64,000 bases of DNA. Origin: Coffea arabica. Its lineage: Eukaryota > Streptophyta > Magnoliopsida > Gentianales > Rubiaceae. How positions within the stretch are numbered: position 1 is the stretch's first letter; each line of letters starts with the position of its first letter. The position numbers and the translations under genes are program-made. The notes beneath the pieces are model-generated. The model worked only from the letters and a program-made list of their open reading frames with translations. It did no database searches and was not told where the DNA came from. The stretch lies in assembly GCF_036785885.1 (NCBI RefSeq), contig NC_092323.1:15136501-15200500 (forward strand), given 5' to 3'. This document shows positions 1-12,300 of the stretch, piece by piece.

Positions 1-990
1 TTGCACAGATTTAATCTGGACAACAAGACCAGGAAAGCGAGTTACTTGCTATCAAAACCACTTGAGAATGCCTAATCATGTTTCCCCAAAAACAACATCA
101 AACTGTAAAAGATACTAAGAACACAATTTATTGTCTATATTCCACCAAATTAAAAACAAAAAGTCACCTAATTTGGAGAAACTGACATTGGACATTTTCT
201 TTAGACACCCCCCTAAATCAACTCAAGTGTTTCCAATTCTCAAAATCTAATCAGCTCTGCAGGACTTAACTTCTTTGTTCCAGGACATGGCTAGTCCAAT
301 GTTCTCTAGAACAACACGCATTGTCTCTTTTCTATTTCATGTTTATACAAGTTATAGCGACCCCATTATCTCCTCACATAACAGAGGCCAAACACAGTCT
401 TTTGTCTCGCAGCTCCAAAATAAAATACAAATTCAAAAGAAGTTTCCAATGCTAATGTGGCGAAATCACCCCCTTCAGTCAACCAAAGCCCCACCCTCCT
501 ACAACCTCCCCAAAAATAATTTTAAAAAAAAAAGATCAAAATCAAAAACAGCAAATAAAAGTAACCTCAAAAGGATAGGGAAAATTCTAAGATGAAAAAA
601 CAGGAAAATAAAATATAACATCCTCAAAATCATTTATAACTGACACAGTTCGATTTTAAAAAAAAATTGAACACTTAAACAGGGGGAAAGAGAAAAAAAT
701 ACCTCTATTGTGAAGGCCAAATGCTTAGAAAATACTAGTAAAAACCAAATGCTAAGAAAATAAGCATCCAACTACACTGAAGAAAAAGCCCTAATAAAAT
801 GCATTACTGATTGACGCAAGACAGAACATCCACCAAAATGGCCAAAAGGGTATCTGCAAAACGAAGATTAGAAGAAAAATGAAGGGGTTTTAGATAGCCT
901 TACCTTTCCAATATCGTCAGCATTGATGAGTACAAACTCATTCCTGTTATGAGAACCAGCAATAAGCCTCCCACCTGTATCCATCACCAT
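1..990 (-). CDS. CESA6-like: Cellulose synthase catalytic subunit, CESA6 clade (5' end only)
   Basis: Partial gene that runs off the left edge. Exon 1 is 904-990 and reads on the minus strand as 29 codons, MVMDTGGRLIAGSHNRNEFV followed by LINADDIGK. It ends at a clean AAG|GTAAGG donor. The first 15 bases of the window (minus strand) follow a TTGTTGTCCAG acceptor and encode IKSVQ in phase 0, so intron 1 is 16-903. The joined reading ...INADDIGK-IKSVQ matches the start of the CESA2/5/6/9 group, where family members read MNTGGRLIAGSHNRNEF and then RSVQELSGQ before the zinc-binding RING-like domain. The family makes beta-1,4-glucan from UDP-glucose at plasma-membrane rosettes; this clade serves primary walls. 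Two in-frame ATGs (988-990 and 982-984) are possible starts; the second gives MDTGG, which fits the family better. The catalytic domains are outside the window. Confidence 0.93.
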
Positions 991-1700
991 TTTGCACCTT
1001 ACAAAAACTCTTCAGAATCCCACAATAACCCACTTCAACAATCAATTTTTCAGTGCCAAAAGCCCCCCTTTTCCAGCCAAAAACTCAATCTTGGAAATCT
1101 CACAACCCCCAAAGCCTAATGAGAAAATGTTCGAATGTAACCACCATCAGAAGATACCCAAAAGCAAAGGTTAAACAACCCTCCACATTGAGAAAAGCAC
1201 TATTTAAAAACACCCCAAAAAACCCAATTGGGCAATGGAAAGAAAAATGAATAATATAACAATAATGATTACAATAAACAATACTATCCCACAATAAAGT
1301 AAAGGGAACTAAAAAGGTTGATGGGTTCTTGACAAAAAAATTTTTAAAAAAAGAAAAGAATAATATAAAAAAGTAGCAAAGTAGTAGTTGATTTCTTTAC
1401 AAGCTAAGACCCTCTGCACTACTGTAATCTGGCTGGAGTGGACTTTAGACTTAAAAAGGGATCAAAATTGACACGATTTTAGAGAGGTGTAGCGAAATGT
1501 GGACGCGTAAGAAAGAAGGGTGAGCAAGGGAGATTGGATTGAATCATGAAGAAGTAGAGGTGGTTCGGTGGACTTTCATCTCATCTCTTTCTTGAAAAGA
1601 AGAAAACAAAATAAATAAAGGAGAGGTTTGTTATGGGAGATAAATACTACTACTACTTCTACTAACTAGAAGAAAACAATTATGCATTTAATTAATAACA
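991..1700 (-). promoter_or_regulatory. Probable 5'UTR and proximal promoter of the CESA gene
   Basis: Sequence upstream of the CESA ATG. On the minus strand it is rich in CT and CA tracts around 1400-1600, as plant leaders often are. A weak TATTTAT element lies near 1640. No transcript data are available, and a 5'UTR intron cannot be excluded. The boundary with true promoter is a guess. Confidence 0.4.
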
Positions 1701-2775
1701 AGGGTAATTTATTCACTGTTCACTCATGTGTGTGGAAATGTGTGAAAAGTAGGACCATCCATCCATGGTGGTGATGGAAATGGTGATGGTGGAGCAGGAG
1801 CTTTCTCTTTTCTTTTCTTTTTTCTCTTTATTTTTTTTTGGTGTCTTCTATTTGTGGGATTTTTGCCCCCACAAATCTAGTAGTACATGTACCGCAGTTG
1901 TGTAAGCAGGTAACTACAGTGCGTGTAGTGTGTGTTGTGTGTGTCTTGTTTTTGCTGCACTTTGGGAGTGAGCTGTAAATGTCTTTTTGGCTGTCTATTT
2001 CCTGTATACAATTCAAGATCCAGTTGTTTTCTTTCTTCAATACAAAAACAAAATTGTGGGCTGTTTTTCTTTTCTCCAATAACTTCTATAATTGTAATTT
2101 TTTTTATGCGTTTCACAACTTTTATAATTCACTGAAAAGAGTCCACCTACAAAAAAAAAAAAAAAAAAATCGTAACTCCTAGCATGTAAAGCATTTTTTA
2201 ACATTTCGAAAATATTGAGCTCGCATCATTCTCCCATAAAAAATATTTTTAAAATATTAAATTCTTAAGATAACATTAATTTAATAATGGTTTTTCTAAC
2301 GGATAGAGCACCTATTAGCATACATACGTTCCACCCAACTTATCATGTATATATACACACTAAACAATTACTATTTTCTCTTATATTTATACACTTTTTC
2401 TAATTAATCCCTTTGTATTTATACATTTTTTCAAATTAATCTTATATTTTTAAAATTTTAACATCTGAAATACATTTTAACGAAGAATCCGTTAGACAAA
2501 TCTTTTAATAAAAAATTAAATTGGTGTTATTTGAACGCAGGATAACAAATAAGTTCAGTAGTATCACTTTCTAAGTGGTGGATTATAAATTTAAATTTCA
2601 CCATCCTCTGAGTGTGTTGACTGTATACTCCTATGGCACCAAATATTAAAAAAAATCTTTAAACAAAAACATAAGAATTATTTTATTTTCAAAATTAAAA
2701 GCTTGTGGGGGAAAACATCCCAATTGATAGAAGCTATTTTGCCCAAATTGAAAAATTTGTCATTTTATTTAAGTA
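1700..2775. other. AT-rich intergenic DNA, no gene seen
   Basis: Stretch with low-complexity T/A runs and a GT-rich patch near 1920-1950. No recognisable protein, RNA or element with clear ends. The short open frames here are on AT- or T-rich DNA and have no family resemblance. Confidence 0.5.
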
Positions 2776-2779
2776 CTAG

Positions 2780-2788
2780 TATATAAAA
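2780..2788 (+). promoter_or_regulatory. TATA box of an unidentified transcription unit
   Basis: TATATAAAA followed by a purine-rich, leader-like stretch (2800-2990) and a (CT)10 tract at about 3257-3276, which is typical of plant 5' leaders. No coding exon can be recognised in the following 2 kb, so the transcript, if real, may be noncoding or have a long 5'UTR intron. This may be chance. Confidence 0.3.
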
Positions 2789-2989
2789 AGTTTTTGGTGG
2801 GGTAAGAGAAAAGGACAAACGCAAAGGGAAGAGAAAAGGAAAGACGCGTAAAAGAAAGAAGCGGCCAGCTGGGATGTGTGGGAGAACGGAACTGAACTGA
2901 ATCCTCCAGAGTTAGTACTACTACTAAATTCAACAAAAAGAAAAAAAAAACACAAAAACAGAAAAAAAAACAAAACCGCGTGAGCAAAC

Positions 2990-4820
2990 AGATCCGGATC
3001 CTATTTTTACTAGGTTTTGAGTGTGTTAAGGACTCTGAATTATTCGCAAGTTTGATTCGCTGTTTTTTTTTAAAAAAAATTAATACGAAACGTTTGTGTA
3101 TGTACGGTTTTAGGTTTAGGACTTGAATATTTTGACTATTGACTCGAAACGTAAAACGTGGGAAGGAGGATTGTGTTTATTGCTGTTTTATAGTACTATT
3201 TTTTGGGTTATCTTTCTATCTAATTAATTTGAGTGTAAATGTACTTATGTGCGATTCTCTCTCTCTCTCTCTCTCTTAGTAGTAGTAGTTGTAGTAAAAA
3301 TATTCTATAATTCTAGGGTTTTTTTAGTTCTATTATTTCAATTATCGAATGTTTCATGTCGATTTGTAATTTTGTACGATAGTTCAAACTGATTTACTTT
3401 TCAACTCACTTCTCGTCTAGATTTAGAAATTTTTTTCGATACTTCTAAAGGTTGTTGTTTTTTGATAGGAAGTTATTTTGTTATTAAGTGGTGTGTGTTA
3501 CGTAATGTTTCAAACTAATTTACCTTTTTAACTCGCATTTTTTTTTCTCGATTCGAGAATATAAACGACACTAGTGATGCTTCAGATTAATTTCACTTTC
3601 TCAACGCGTATATTTTCTCTCAACCCAAGAAGATAAATGAATTTGGTGTTGAGCATGAAGGCTTTCAAAATGCTTATTGTTAACCTCATTTAAATGTGTG
3701 CGTTTTGTAATTCTCTCTTGACTACATGAAATCCCATTTAGATTTGGCAACTTAAATTATGGGATGATTTAACTATACAGGGTTTTAGCCTTTAATGTGG
3801 TTAAAGACTTAAAGTACTACTGTTAAAAAAAGATTAACTATTGTTAAGACGTACCAAATGCTAGATAAAAAAAATGCCACAGATTTTCTAGTTAAACTGA
3901 GCACCAAAAACATTATACTGTTCTTATCATAATTTTCTTTTATCTCATTCTTCCTCAATAATTGATGGCTTAGATTTATCTTTGTTTTCCATTACATGTG
4001 ATATCCAACTCAGGCCAAGTTATCCACTACCAAAACAAATACACTGTATCATGATTAATTGACTTCTTTAATTCCTGCTATAATTATGGTGTCACCACTT
4101 AAAAAAATGATACAGAAGCACAAGGGTTAATCTAGACATCTTAATTTTATTATGAAAAAAAACTAGCATTAATGAGGCAAAGTTGTCAGTTGTCACTAGA
4201 TTATCCCTTGCCTGATTACAAACTAGTAGGATAAACATACTACAGACAACTCAAGAAAAAAGTTCAGAGACCAATGATTAGTTGATTGACCTTTCTGACA
4301 TGAAAAACCTATTAATTACACATCATTAGGGAAGAATAATCAAAAGAAAGTTGATGACCAATCTACCTGCAGCTGCATGTTGTTTTCATATTCTGTTATG
4401 ATGTGGGAAGGTTTTGATTGTAGAAATTGGTCAAATTTCTTGGTGATTATTTGGAGAAAATTAAACTTAGGTAAGGATCTCCAGCTGGCTGTTGTAATGC
4501 TGGCTGCTATGATTTGTTGAATTGCAATATTTGTCGGCTTCATAAGCGTCACCTGCACAGCATGTGTTCCAAGAAAGACTAAGCAGGAATGTCCACACCT
4601 AACTATGATTTTATTGAGAGGGGAGAAAGGATTAATGAACCCTGGAATTGTCTATTTCTATGAGTTGGCAGCTGGTTGGTTTGTGTCAGGTCTTCTTCTT
4701 CTTTGATGAGAAAATTAGAAACTTTTGTATTTCCTAATAGCCAGTAAATAAGCCATAGCACAAGCTGGAGAAAGTTTGGAGAATCATTCTCCCATGCAAT
4801 TTGATTGTTGGCAATTTTTG
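2990..4820. other. Intergenic or intron-like DNA, no gene seen
   Basis: T-rich sequence with intron-like composition, a CT microsatellite near 3257 and no open frame with family resemblance. It could be noncoding transcript or intron belonging to the TATA box at 2780, but nothing in it proves that. Confidence 0.35.
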
Positions 4821-4824
4821 GAAG

Positions 4825-4968
4825 TTTGGATTGCAATTTTCCACCCCCAAATTTTTTTAGGTTTTCTGCAAATATACTTCCCAATTATTTTTTACCTCAC
4901 TTACATCACATCGCTACAGTACTTTTTTTTTTTTTACAAAAACTCTAAAAGAAATAGCAATCCAAAGG
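4825..4968. mobile_element. Tourist/Harbinger-like MITE (diverged)
   Basis: Ends read GTTTGGATTGC on the left and GCAATCCAAA on the right, an inverted pair. The interior carries CACATCGCTACAGTA, a core also seen in the elements at 13454 and 13879 and, less exactly, at 20572. Ends are approximate and no clear target duplication was found. Confidence 0.5.
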
Positions 4969-5368
4969 GATTCTAAAACTTCTATTTTTACTTTTTGAAG
5001 CGATAAAAATCTCATACATGAAAAATTATGCATCTAAGATTGCCCTCTGAAAGAACCAATGTATATAGCTAATAAAGATCTTTTAATTATCATCTACACA
5101 TGCAGTTAAACTATATGCAATTAATAGTTCAACGCAAACCCTAAATGGAAATTGATTTGCAACAAGCATATTAGCTCTGCTGCTGATGCCTTAATAATTA
5201 ATAAGTTATTGTACTGATCTCACAATTGTGGGCTATACTTAGTTTTATGAGAAGAAATAACATTATGGAGATGGTTGTTCGTATTTTGATCAACCTCCTA
5301 GTCATATTCCATATTTGCTTTTTAATGATATTTGTAATTAAAAGCACCTCGAACAAATGCCTTGTAAG

Positions 5369-5880
5369 TAGGGCTGGAGTTGAACCAAGTAACTCGGCTC
5401 GAGCTCGCGAACTACTTGGTCAGTAGCTCGAGCTCGAGCTCGGTTGACCAAGCTCGATCTCAAGCTCGAGCTCGGTTGACTAAGCTCGATCTCGAGCTCG
5501 AGCTGCTCGTTAGAATTATTGAATCGAGCTCGATCTTGAAAATATGATACTCGAGAGCTCGACGAGCTCTATCGAGCTTTTTATAATATATATTTTAATT
5601 TTTATTATTGTAAAATATCAATAATATCCTTTATTTAAAATTATATATAAAATATTAATTTTTATTACTTGAGCTTGATTAGGCTTGATTGAGCTCGAAT
5701 AAGCTCGATTGAACTTGATTTGAATTAATTACATTTAATTAAACTCGAACTCGAGTTCCATAAATTGATATCGAGCTCGAGTTCGAGCTCGAATTTTAAA
5801 AACTTAACGAGCTCGAGCTCGAGCTTAGTTATTTTGCCTCATGCATTACTCGAGCTCGACTCGAGTTCGACAGCACCCTA
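5369..5880. mobile_element. hAT-type MITE built of GAGCTCGAGCTC repeats
   Basis: Non-autonomous DNA transposon of 512 bp. An exact 8-bp target duplication CTTGTAAG lies at 5361-5368 and 5881-5888, the hAT length. Termini are TAGGGCTG and CAGCACCCTA, an imperfect inverted pair. Both arms are dense in short GAGCTC/CTCGAG palindromes around an AT-rich centre (about 5580-5690), so the single strand could fold extensively. It encodes no protein. Confidence 0.88.
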
Positions 5881-5940
5881 CTTGTAAGTATACCATTCAA
5901 GTAATGGGAGTTGTATGTTTCTTTAATATATACATAGATA

Positions 5941-5992
5941 TAAACACACACACACACACATACATACATACACACACACACAAATACATACA
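5941..5992. repeat. CA/CATA microsatellite
   Basis: Imperfect run of ACAC and ACAT units just right of the hAT MITE. Simple repeat; any reading frame through it is meaningless. Confidence 0.8.
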
Positions 5993-6472
5993 TTTGGGGA
6001 ACAATTTTAGTTTTGTAGCATTTTTGGGAGATAAAATTGATTGTTTTTTAATAAGGGTCTGATTGAAATTTAACATTTCTAAACTCTTGAGGGGGCAGCC
6101 CCACAAATACATAATCTTTACCCTATGCGTCCTAGAAATTTGGACTAATTAGTTTAAATTTCCTAACCTTCATTTGACTCTTCTTTACCATTAGTCGAGG
6201 CGTCCTAGTAGTTCTACTATGGTTAATTCTATTTTGCCTTTTTACAACTCGCACAAATACTTGCCTTTTGTAATTGTTCTTGTTCTTTATTACCTACAGG
6301 CCTACTATCCCATAGCCAATGATTTTTGCCAATTTATATACTTACTTTGGAATAAAAAGACTTTTTTAGTACAAGTACCTAAAAAAAAGACTTTAGTACC
6401 TCTAGATTAAATTTGATATGCGAAATGCCCTTATTTCTTTGGGAGTACTAAAGTCTTTCTCATTAAAAGAAA

Positions 6473-7614
6473 GGGCAAAAAACCTCAGTGGCCATTAAAC
6501 TATTGGCGGGATCATGTTTTGGCCATCGAACTATTTTTTGTCAATAATTGGCCACTAAACAATTTAATCCGTAAATCCGTGACCATTTCGTCATTAATTG
6601 CTCTTAAGTTCTGAAATTAGTGGCAATGTTCGGGGGCAATTTTGTCCAGCAATTTACTGATCCTAAAAGTCCAGCAATTTTGTCCAGCAATTTACTGCAA
6701 TTTTGTCCATACTTACAATCAAAACAAAATGATTGGTCCCTGCTACTAGTTTGGAGCCTATATTGTTTGTCCTAAATCCACATTTAAAATTGTACTCCAG
6801 TACCAATTAGTAGTAGTACTTGATTAATTAGGAGGCCTAGCCCGGGTGGATACGCGATCTCAATTCCCACGGTGTCTAGGATCCATGGCGCCCATCGGAA
6901 GTGGGGTTGCGGTTGCACCGGCTTCCTGCTTTTGGCCTTATACAGATATCTACGGTCACCAGAAAATGTCCTCTAATTACCTGAGGAGAAGAATATGTAG
7001 CAGAAGAAAAAGCACAGCGAGATCATTACCGCGATACTCCAACGGGTCTAAAGCGGGTGCTTCATCGCTGAGCTGCAGGCCACCGGCTGTCTCAGCTGAA
7101 CCACCACCACCACCACCACCAGGACAAAGTTCGGTACTCCTCCCTCACATCAGCAACGGCAACAGGCGGCAGCCCCATCTCTCTACTACTACGAAACAAG
7201 AAGCAGTAGCGGCAGCAGGAGGGGTTGTGACGAGTCCTGGTTTAATAGACTACTTTCTGAGTATCGGAGGAGGACCAAATCCTCCGATCCGAGGCTGACG
7301 GTGGGGCTCCGCGCTGGTTTTGTCTTTTGGACTGCACCTCCTGCTCTTCCTCTTCTTCAAAAAACCACAATCCTCTCTTGCTTTACTTACCAGGCCAGCA
7401 GCCACTACCTAATAGGATTAGTAAATTACTGGACAAAATTGCCCCCGAACATTGCCACGCGTAATACTAATTTCAGAACTTAAGAGCAATTAACGATAAA
7501 ATGGTCACGGATTCACGGATTAAATTGTTTAGTGGCCAATTATTGACAAAAAATAGTTCGATGGCCAAAACATGATCTCGCCAATAGTTTAATGGCCGCT
7601 GAGGTTTTTTGCCC
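6473..7614. mobile_element. Non-autonomous Mutator-like element, Pack-MULE-like
   Basis: The element is 1142 bp with terminal inverted repeats of about 190 bp (6473-6660 and 7422-7614). It starts GGGCAAAAAACC and ends GGTTTTTTGCCC. An exact 9-bp target duplication TAAAAGAAA lies at 6464-6472 and 7615-7623, the hallmark of Mutator-like elements. There is no transposase. The interior (about 6835-7360) is far richer in GC than the surroundings and is open over most of its length, which suggests a captured host gene fragment. Confidence 0.92.
6885..7298 (+). pseudogene. Captured gene fragment of unknown origin inside the MULE
   Basis: An open frame from ATG 6885 to the stop at 7296-7298 (137 codons) lies in the GC-rich core of the MULE. 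The predicted peptide starts MAPIGSGVAVAPASCFW, has an Arg-rich stretch (YLRRRICSRRK), a run of seven prolines, and ends near GGGPNPPIRG. I do not recognise the family. The base composition jump at the inverted-repeat boundary and the lack of any transposase motif support capture from a host gene; whether it is transcribed is unknown. The frame may equally be a chance product of a captured untranslated region. Confidence 0.4.
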
Positions 7615-7623
7615 TAAAAGAAA

Positions 7624-8800
7624 TGATAGCACAAGTTTAGATGGGATAAAAGGTTGATAGTATAAAGAATTAACTGCAACAATTAATCGTCTTGGAGCAA
7701 ATGGCAATTAATGATAGTTTATGGGGTATATTTACAGATAACACTACAATTATTGCCATCTTCGAAATTACATATATGTGCTCATCTAAATAACCCCCTC
7801 TTTTTAATTTCTTTTTTTGCCAACAAGAGAGCAATGAGATTTAAGAAACAAGAAGGAAACAGGAAATTAAACTTAAAATCTCTAATTTTTAGAATTTCAA
7901 CTTTAGCAACTAAAGCAAGACCTCCTCGACTATTCTCTCATTAAAATAACTTCAGCAATGTGGTTAAAGAAAAATCAAAGACTAATGAGCACGATGAAAG
8001 ATAAAGAAGGAGAAGACTAAAAAGAATTGGTGATGAGCTGAAATGTGTGAGCTGGAGAAATTATACATGATGGACCTTAGTTCTTAGTCTCATCATGGAA
8101 GCATTTTATTATTTAGCAGACCAGAAAATACAGCTATTTCTTTCATGATGTCATTAGGTTTCCATCTGCCTTTCTAATTTGTGGCTTTCGTCTATTATGT
8201 CAGCTACGACAACTTTCATTGCCAGCTAGCTGTGTCTTATTCGCCACAATTAGGGCAAATTGGACCAGTGAGCTGCCAAATTAACACTTTGATCTCAAAT
8301 TAAAATTTTATTCTAGAGCAGCCTTCTTTTTCACTAGGTCGATTTATGTGAAATAACCACATCAAATTTTAGTTAGACAATATAAAAGGAAGATAGTTAA
8401 TTAATTATAGTACTTAATTTTGTTGTTGGTTAATTAATTCTATGAACATTTGTATTTATGGACTATTTCTGAAAAATATATTAGCAATCTTTACTAAAAA
8501 AAAACTTTAAATAAGTTAGTTGCCAATGAAAATCAAACTAAAGTCATCGATATTCAGCTTAACTAGTAGAGACGTCAACAACTCTGAAAATGAGATTAAC
8601 TTTAGAATAGCGAAATATGGATTACATATAGTTTTCACGAAAAAGAATGGAGGGATTTTATCTGACTATGATATCTAACAGATTGTATAATCTGTCTGGG
8701 AAGTTGCTCAGCATTAGGCTTTAATGTGTATTCATTCTACGTAATACAAGTTGATGTTTTTGACCAAAAAAGAAAAATAAAAACATGAGTAAAAACATGA
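7624..8800. other. Intergenic DNA, no gene seen
   Basis: AT-rich DNA without recognisable coding sequence, RNA gene or element termini. Confidence 0.5.
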
Positions 8801-8809
8801 TTATTTTTC

Positions 8810-8902
8810 CTATATACACTGTCAGCGTTGGATGAATGACGACTATGCAAAATTTAAATTTTGCACATACGTCATGGATCCAACAATGATAGTGTATATA
8901 AG
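8810..8902. mobile_element. Short MITE with CTATATACACT ends
   Basis: Terminal inverted repeats of about 24 bp: CTATATACACTGTCAGCG on the left, and the reverse complement of its relative ending GATAGTGTATATAAG on the right. The centre AAAATTTAAATTTT is a palindrome. A related, more diverged copy is at 58541-58726. The superfamily is not certain. Confidence 0.55.
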
Positions 8903-11900
8903 ATTTACTTTTCAAAAAATAAAAAAAAAATAAACGTGTGATTTCTGGTTCGACTCTTAAGCCTCCTATTATCCTTTTCTTAGCAAGTCATGTTTCATAA
9001 TCCAATTCAGTACTTAAAATTAATGGATTCAGATGTTCAATTTTTTATTATCAAACATCTAAATTCATTAAGTTTAAATACTGAATTGAGTTATCAAACA
9101 AGCTCGTAGTGCTCCCCGCGGAAGAAAGGAAACTTGAACAATTTCGCCAACTTGGCTAATCCATCATATCTTTTCACCCATATTTCATATAGATTGATCA
9201 ACATTTTCCCTCTTCTTTCTTACTAATTCTTGGTACCTTTAAGGACCAGGTGTCGCTAAGCCTTCAAAACTTTGAAATCAAACCATACATGCTTGTGCTT
9301 TTGTCAATATTATCACTAGGAAACCTAACCTGTCCATGGCATAATTGTCCAATCACACGTGCTAAATGCTGCTGGTTTCTGAAGAATCAATCAGTTTTTC
9401 TGAGTGCTTTTCCAAAACTTGTGACCTAAGTTTGAACCATATCCATCTTCACATGCTCTAACAAACAATAATCAAACAATTGATATTCATATTCTAGAGC
9501 AAGTTAGCCACCATAATTAATTTCTTAGTCACAAAGGACAAGTTAGGTTTATCTAAACGAGGGCTATAATTACCAATCATAATTGTAGCTCCACTCAAAT
9601 GCCACGCAGACAAAAAGCAGCACAAAAATAACTTTATATATGATTTCTTTTTTTTTTTTTCCATTGAAAAGAAGCTTTGAGAAAGAGATCAAGTGGGACC
9701 AAGAAGTTCTAATGCGTTTGCCAACTCCATGGATCCTTTAGGAAATTTGCATTCCACCAATACAACACTTGCCAGTCATGGAAACGGGATTTAGGCCATT
9801 GGTCCTAGGCTAGTTGGCTTTTATTAGTGTTGAAGAAAGGTTTCAATTTGACTTAAAGAACAAGAAAGTTCTCTTTTTTTTTTTTCCAAATTTTTTTTGT
9901 ACCTTTTCCATCTTTCTTTCGTTTTCTCCTAATTGACTATTTGGCATTCAAAAAATTGGTATTGGTGCTCCTTGCCATATCATTTTTAAAAAAAAATAAA
10001 TAAATTAAAGTGGAATACTAGTCTTAATATATAGAGTGCCAATAAGAATTCCAGAGAAGTTAATCTAGATTAATGGGCTGTCATGCTATTTGTTCTTGAT
10101 GACATTCTTGCCTCCAAAGCAATGGGATCATACTTGGACCATTTTGATTTTTTGATGCACTGCATCGCAAGACGATTGATACCATCATTAGTTTTTGAGT
10201 TCAATTGATACCATCAATGCTCACATATCCATAGTAGACAAGTTTTTAAAATGTCATTTGTTCACAACAACAAAAAAATTAATATATATATATATATATG
10301 TATATATATAATATAGGTGTGTGACAAGTTATCAACTTTGTATTGTTCAAATAATAAATTAAAACATCTCAAATATGGAAGTTTTGATGAAAGATGGTTA
10401 GATCCTCCTCTAGTAATTTTGATTTTAATGAATAAGTTATTCGAATCAAGTCCCCAAGATTCCTAAAATATGTCAATTGCAACCTGTCTCGCTGCTCTCG
10501 CACCCATGTCAACCCAACCTGCTACCCAAACCACATGCTAAAATCGGTTCGGATACCGTATTTTTGGAGTTCGAGTAGAGTCGTTTATTGGGGTTTTTGG
10601 ATTATACTGAATAGCCCTACTCCCTTGTGATAGTTTCTTCTTTTTTAAGAATTTCTAATGAGGGTCTTTTTGTTCTTTCATTGCTTTTGTTAGATCTATT
10701 TTTTTTTTGTAAGATTTGGTTGTTAGATTTGGGATTACCTAAATCCATCTCATCAAATCTCACCATTATATCGGAGACTTCCAGTACTTAATTAGTAGAT
10801 CTGATGTTGGCGATTGAAACATACACATATGCATTGTCTTATCTTTGAGTATTTTCAGAGCTTCACAATAATTTTTAGATTTGTAATTTCATTCTTTCAA
10901 ATCCGTTATGTTTGTGTATGCTAGATGTAACCTCTGTTACTAAGGCAATTTCACTAAAATGACGATGTTTTATATATAAAAGAAAAATACTTCAGCCTGA
11001 ATCTATGATGGAGATGTTAAGATACACAACAAAAAATTAGCCATGATAATTTTCACTTTCCTTTCTTTCTTTTCAGGTGCACCTCTCAAATGTGCCTTAA
11101 TTACTAGTAATTATAAAGCATGGCACTTATTTTCTAGGCCATGAGAAACCTTGGCTATGGTTTGTTGGTCCTAAGGGCAAATTGCTACTAAAATAATCAG
11201 GGGGAAATTGCAACTGACCCTTTTGTGATGGTATAATCAGGGGCATCTAGTATAATTAAGCCTAATTATTGGTGACATATATTTAATTTTCCAAAATATG
11301 TCACCAGTTTTCTAATATTTCATTTCGCCCATGCCATCCTTGCAAGTTCCCACGCATAAAAGTTGGTTCCCACCAAACTTGTCATCTCAGATGAGACAGC
11401 TTGAAATCACTTACTTCTATACTTTATACTAAACCGAGTATTAAGACCTAAACCATGAAACATCAACTGTATACGCACAAGTGTAAACTTTCAATTTGTC
11501 CCCATAAAAAAAAAAATCTGCCTCCAGCCAGTTAGCCCTAATGCAATCCCAGCTCCAATGACAAAGAGACAAGAGCAAAAATTCCACCCAAAGAAAAAAA
11601 AAAAATCAAAATCAAGTCAACACCATCCATTGATCTATCCGTTTCTCAAACGGTCAATTTTGCAACCAATTTTCCTAACAGTCGTTTGTGTGACAGATTG
11701 ACCAAGAAGGCGCATGGGTTATCTCATACAGTGCCACATTAATGCAGTTTGCTGCTCTTCCATGCGTATATCAATTATCTATTGCAGAAATGCACTTTTG
11801 AAAATACAAAGATGTCCCACTTTGACAAATATTTTTATTCTGTGGCTGGCTCTTGGGACGGGTTGAAGAATAGTGTGATTAGACAATTGAACTCACTTTT

Positions 11901-12300
11901 TAGACAGAAAAACAAAAGTCGTTTTATTTTGAAGATGTTGGGGAGTTGGTGAGTGTGACCATGGTGATAAATGCCAATTTGAACTCTTTCAAGAAGAGCA
12001 ATTGTGGTGACCAAGGAGATGAACAGATGTGCATTGTTTGTTCGAACCAAGCAATGTAGGCTCGGTTGATAAGGTTATGTAACGTTTTCTTTCGTCCACA
12101 TAAAGTTAAGGTTACCGTTGAACTAGGGGAAAGGAAAAAATCACCATGCGGCAATCTTTATAGGTGTGTTTTCTCATTTTGGCGGCTCAAATAATGTGTA
12201 TATGCTTGAGTGAATATGCAATCAGAAAAGAACTTGAATGTTCTTGTAAGTTTCAAAATAGCATACTTTTTTCAAAATTGCCACAATATGTGGTTTCTTC
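8903..12300. other. Intergenic DNA, no gene seen
   Basis: 3.4 kb of AT-rich DNA with poly-T runs (9650, 9875) and a TA microsatellite at about 10280-10310. No protein family, RNA gene or bounded transposon was recognised. Confidence 0.5.

Noticed and set aside
4340-4884. A microRNA precursor near the CESA neighbour region
   Set aside because: No sequence matching the conserved plant microRNA families I know, and no long clean hairpin was seen by eye.
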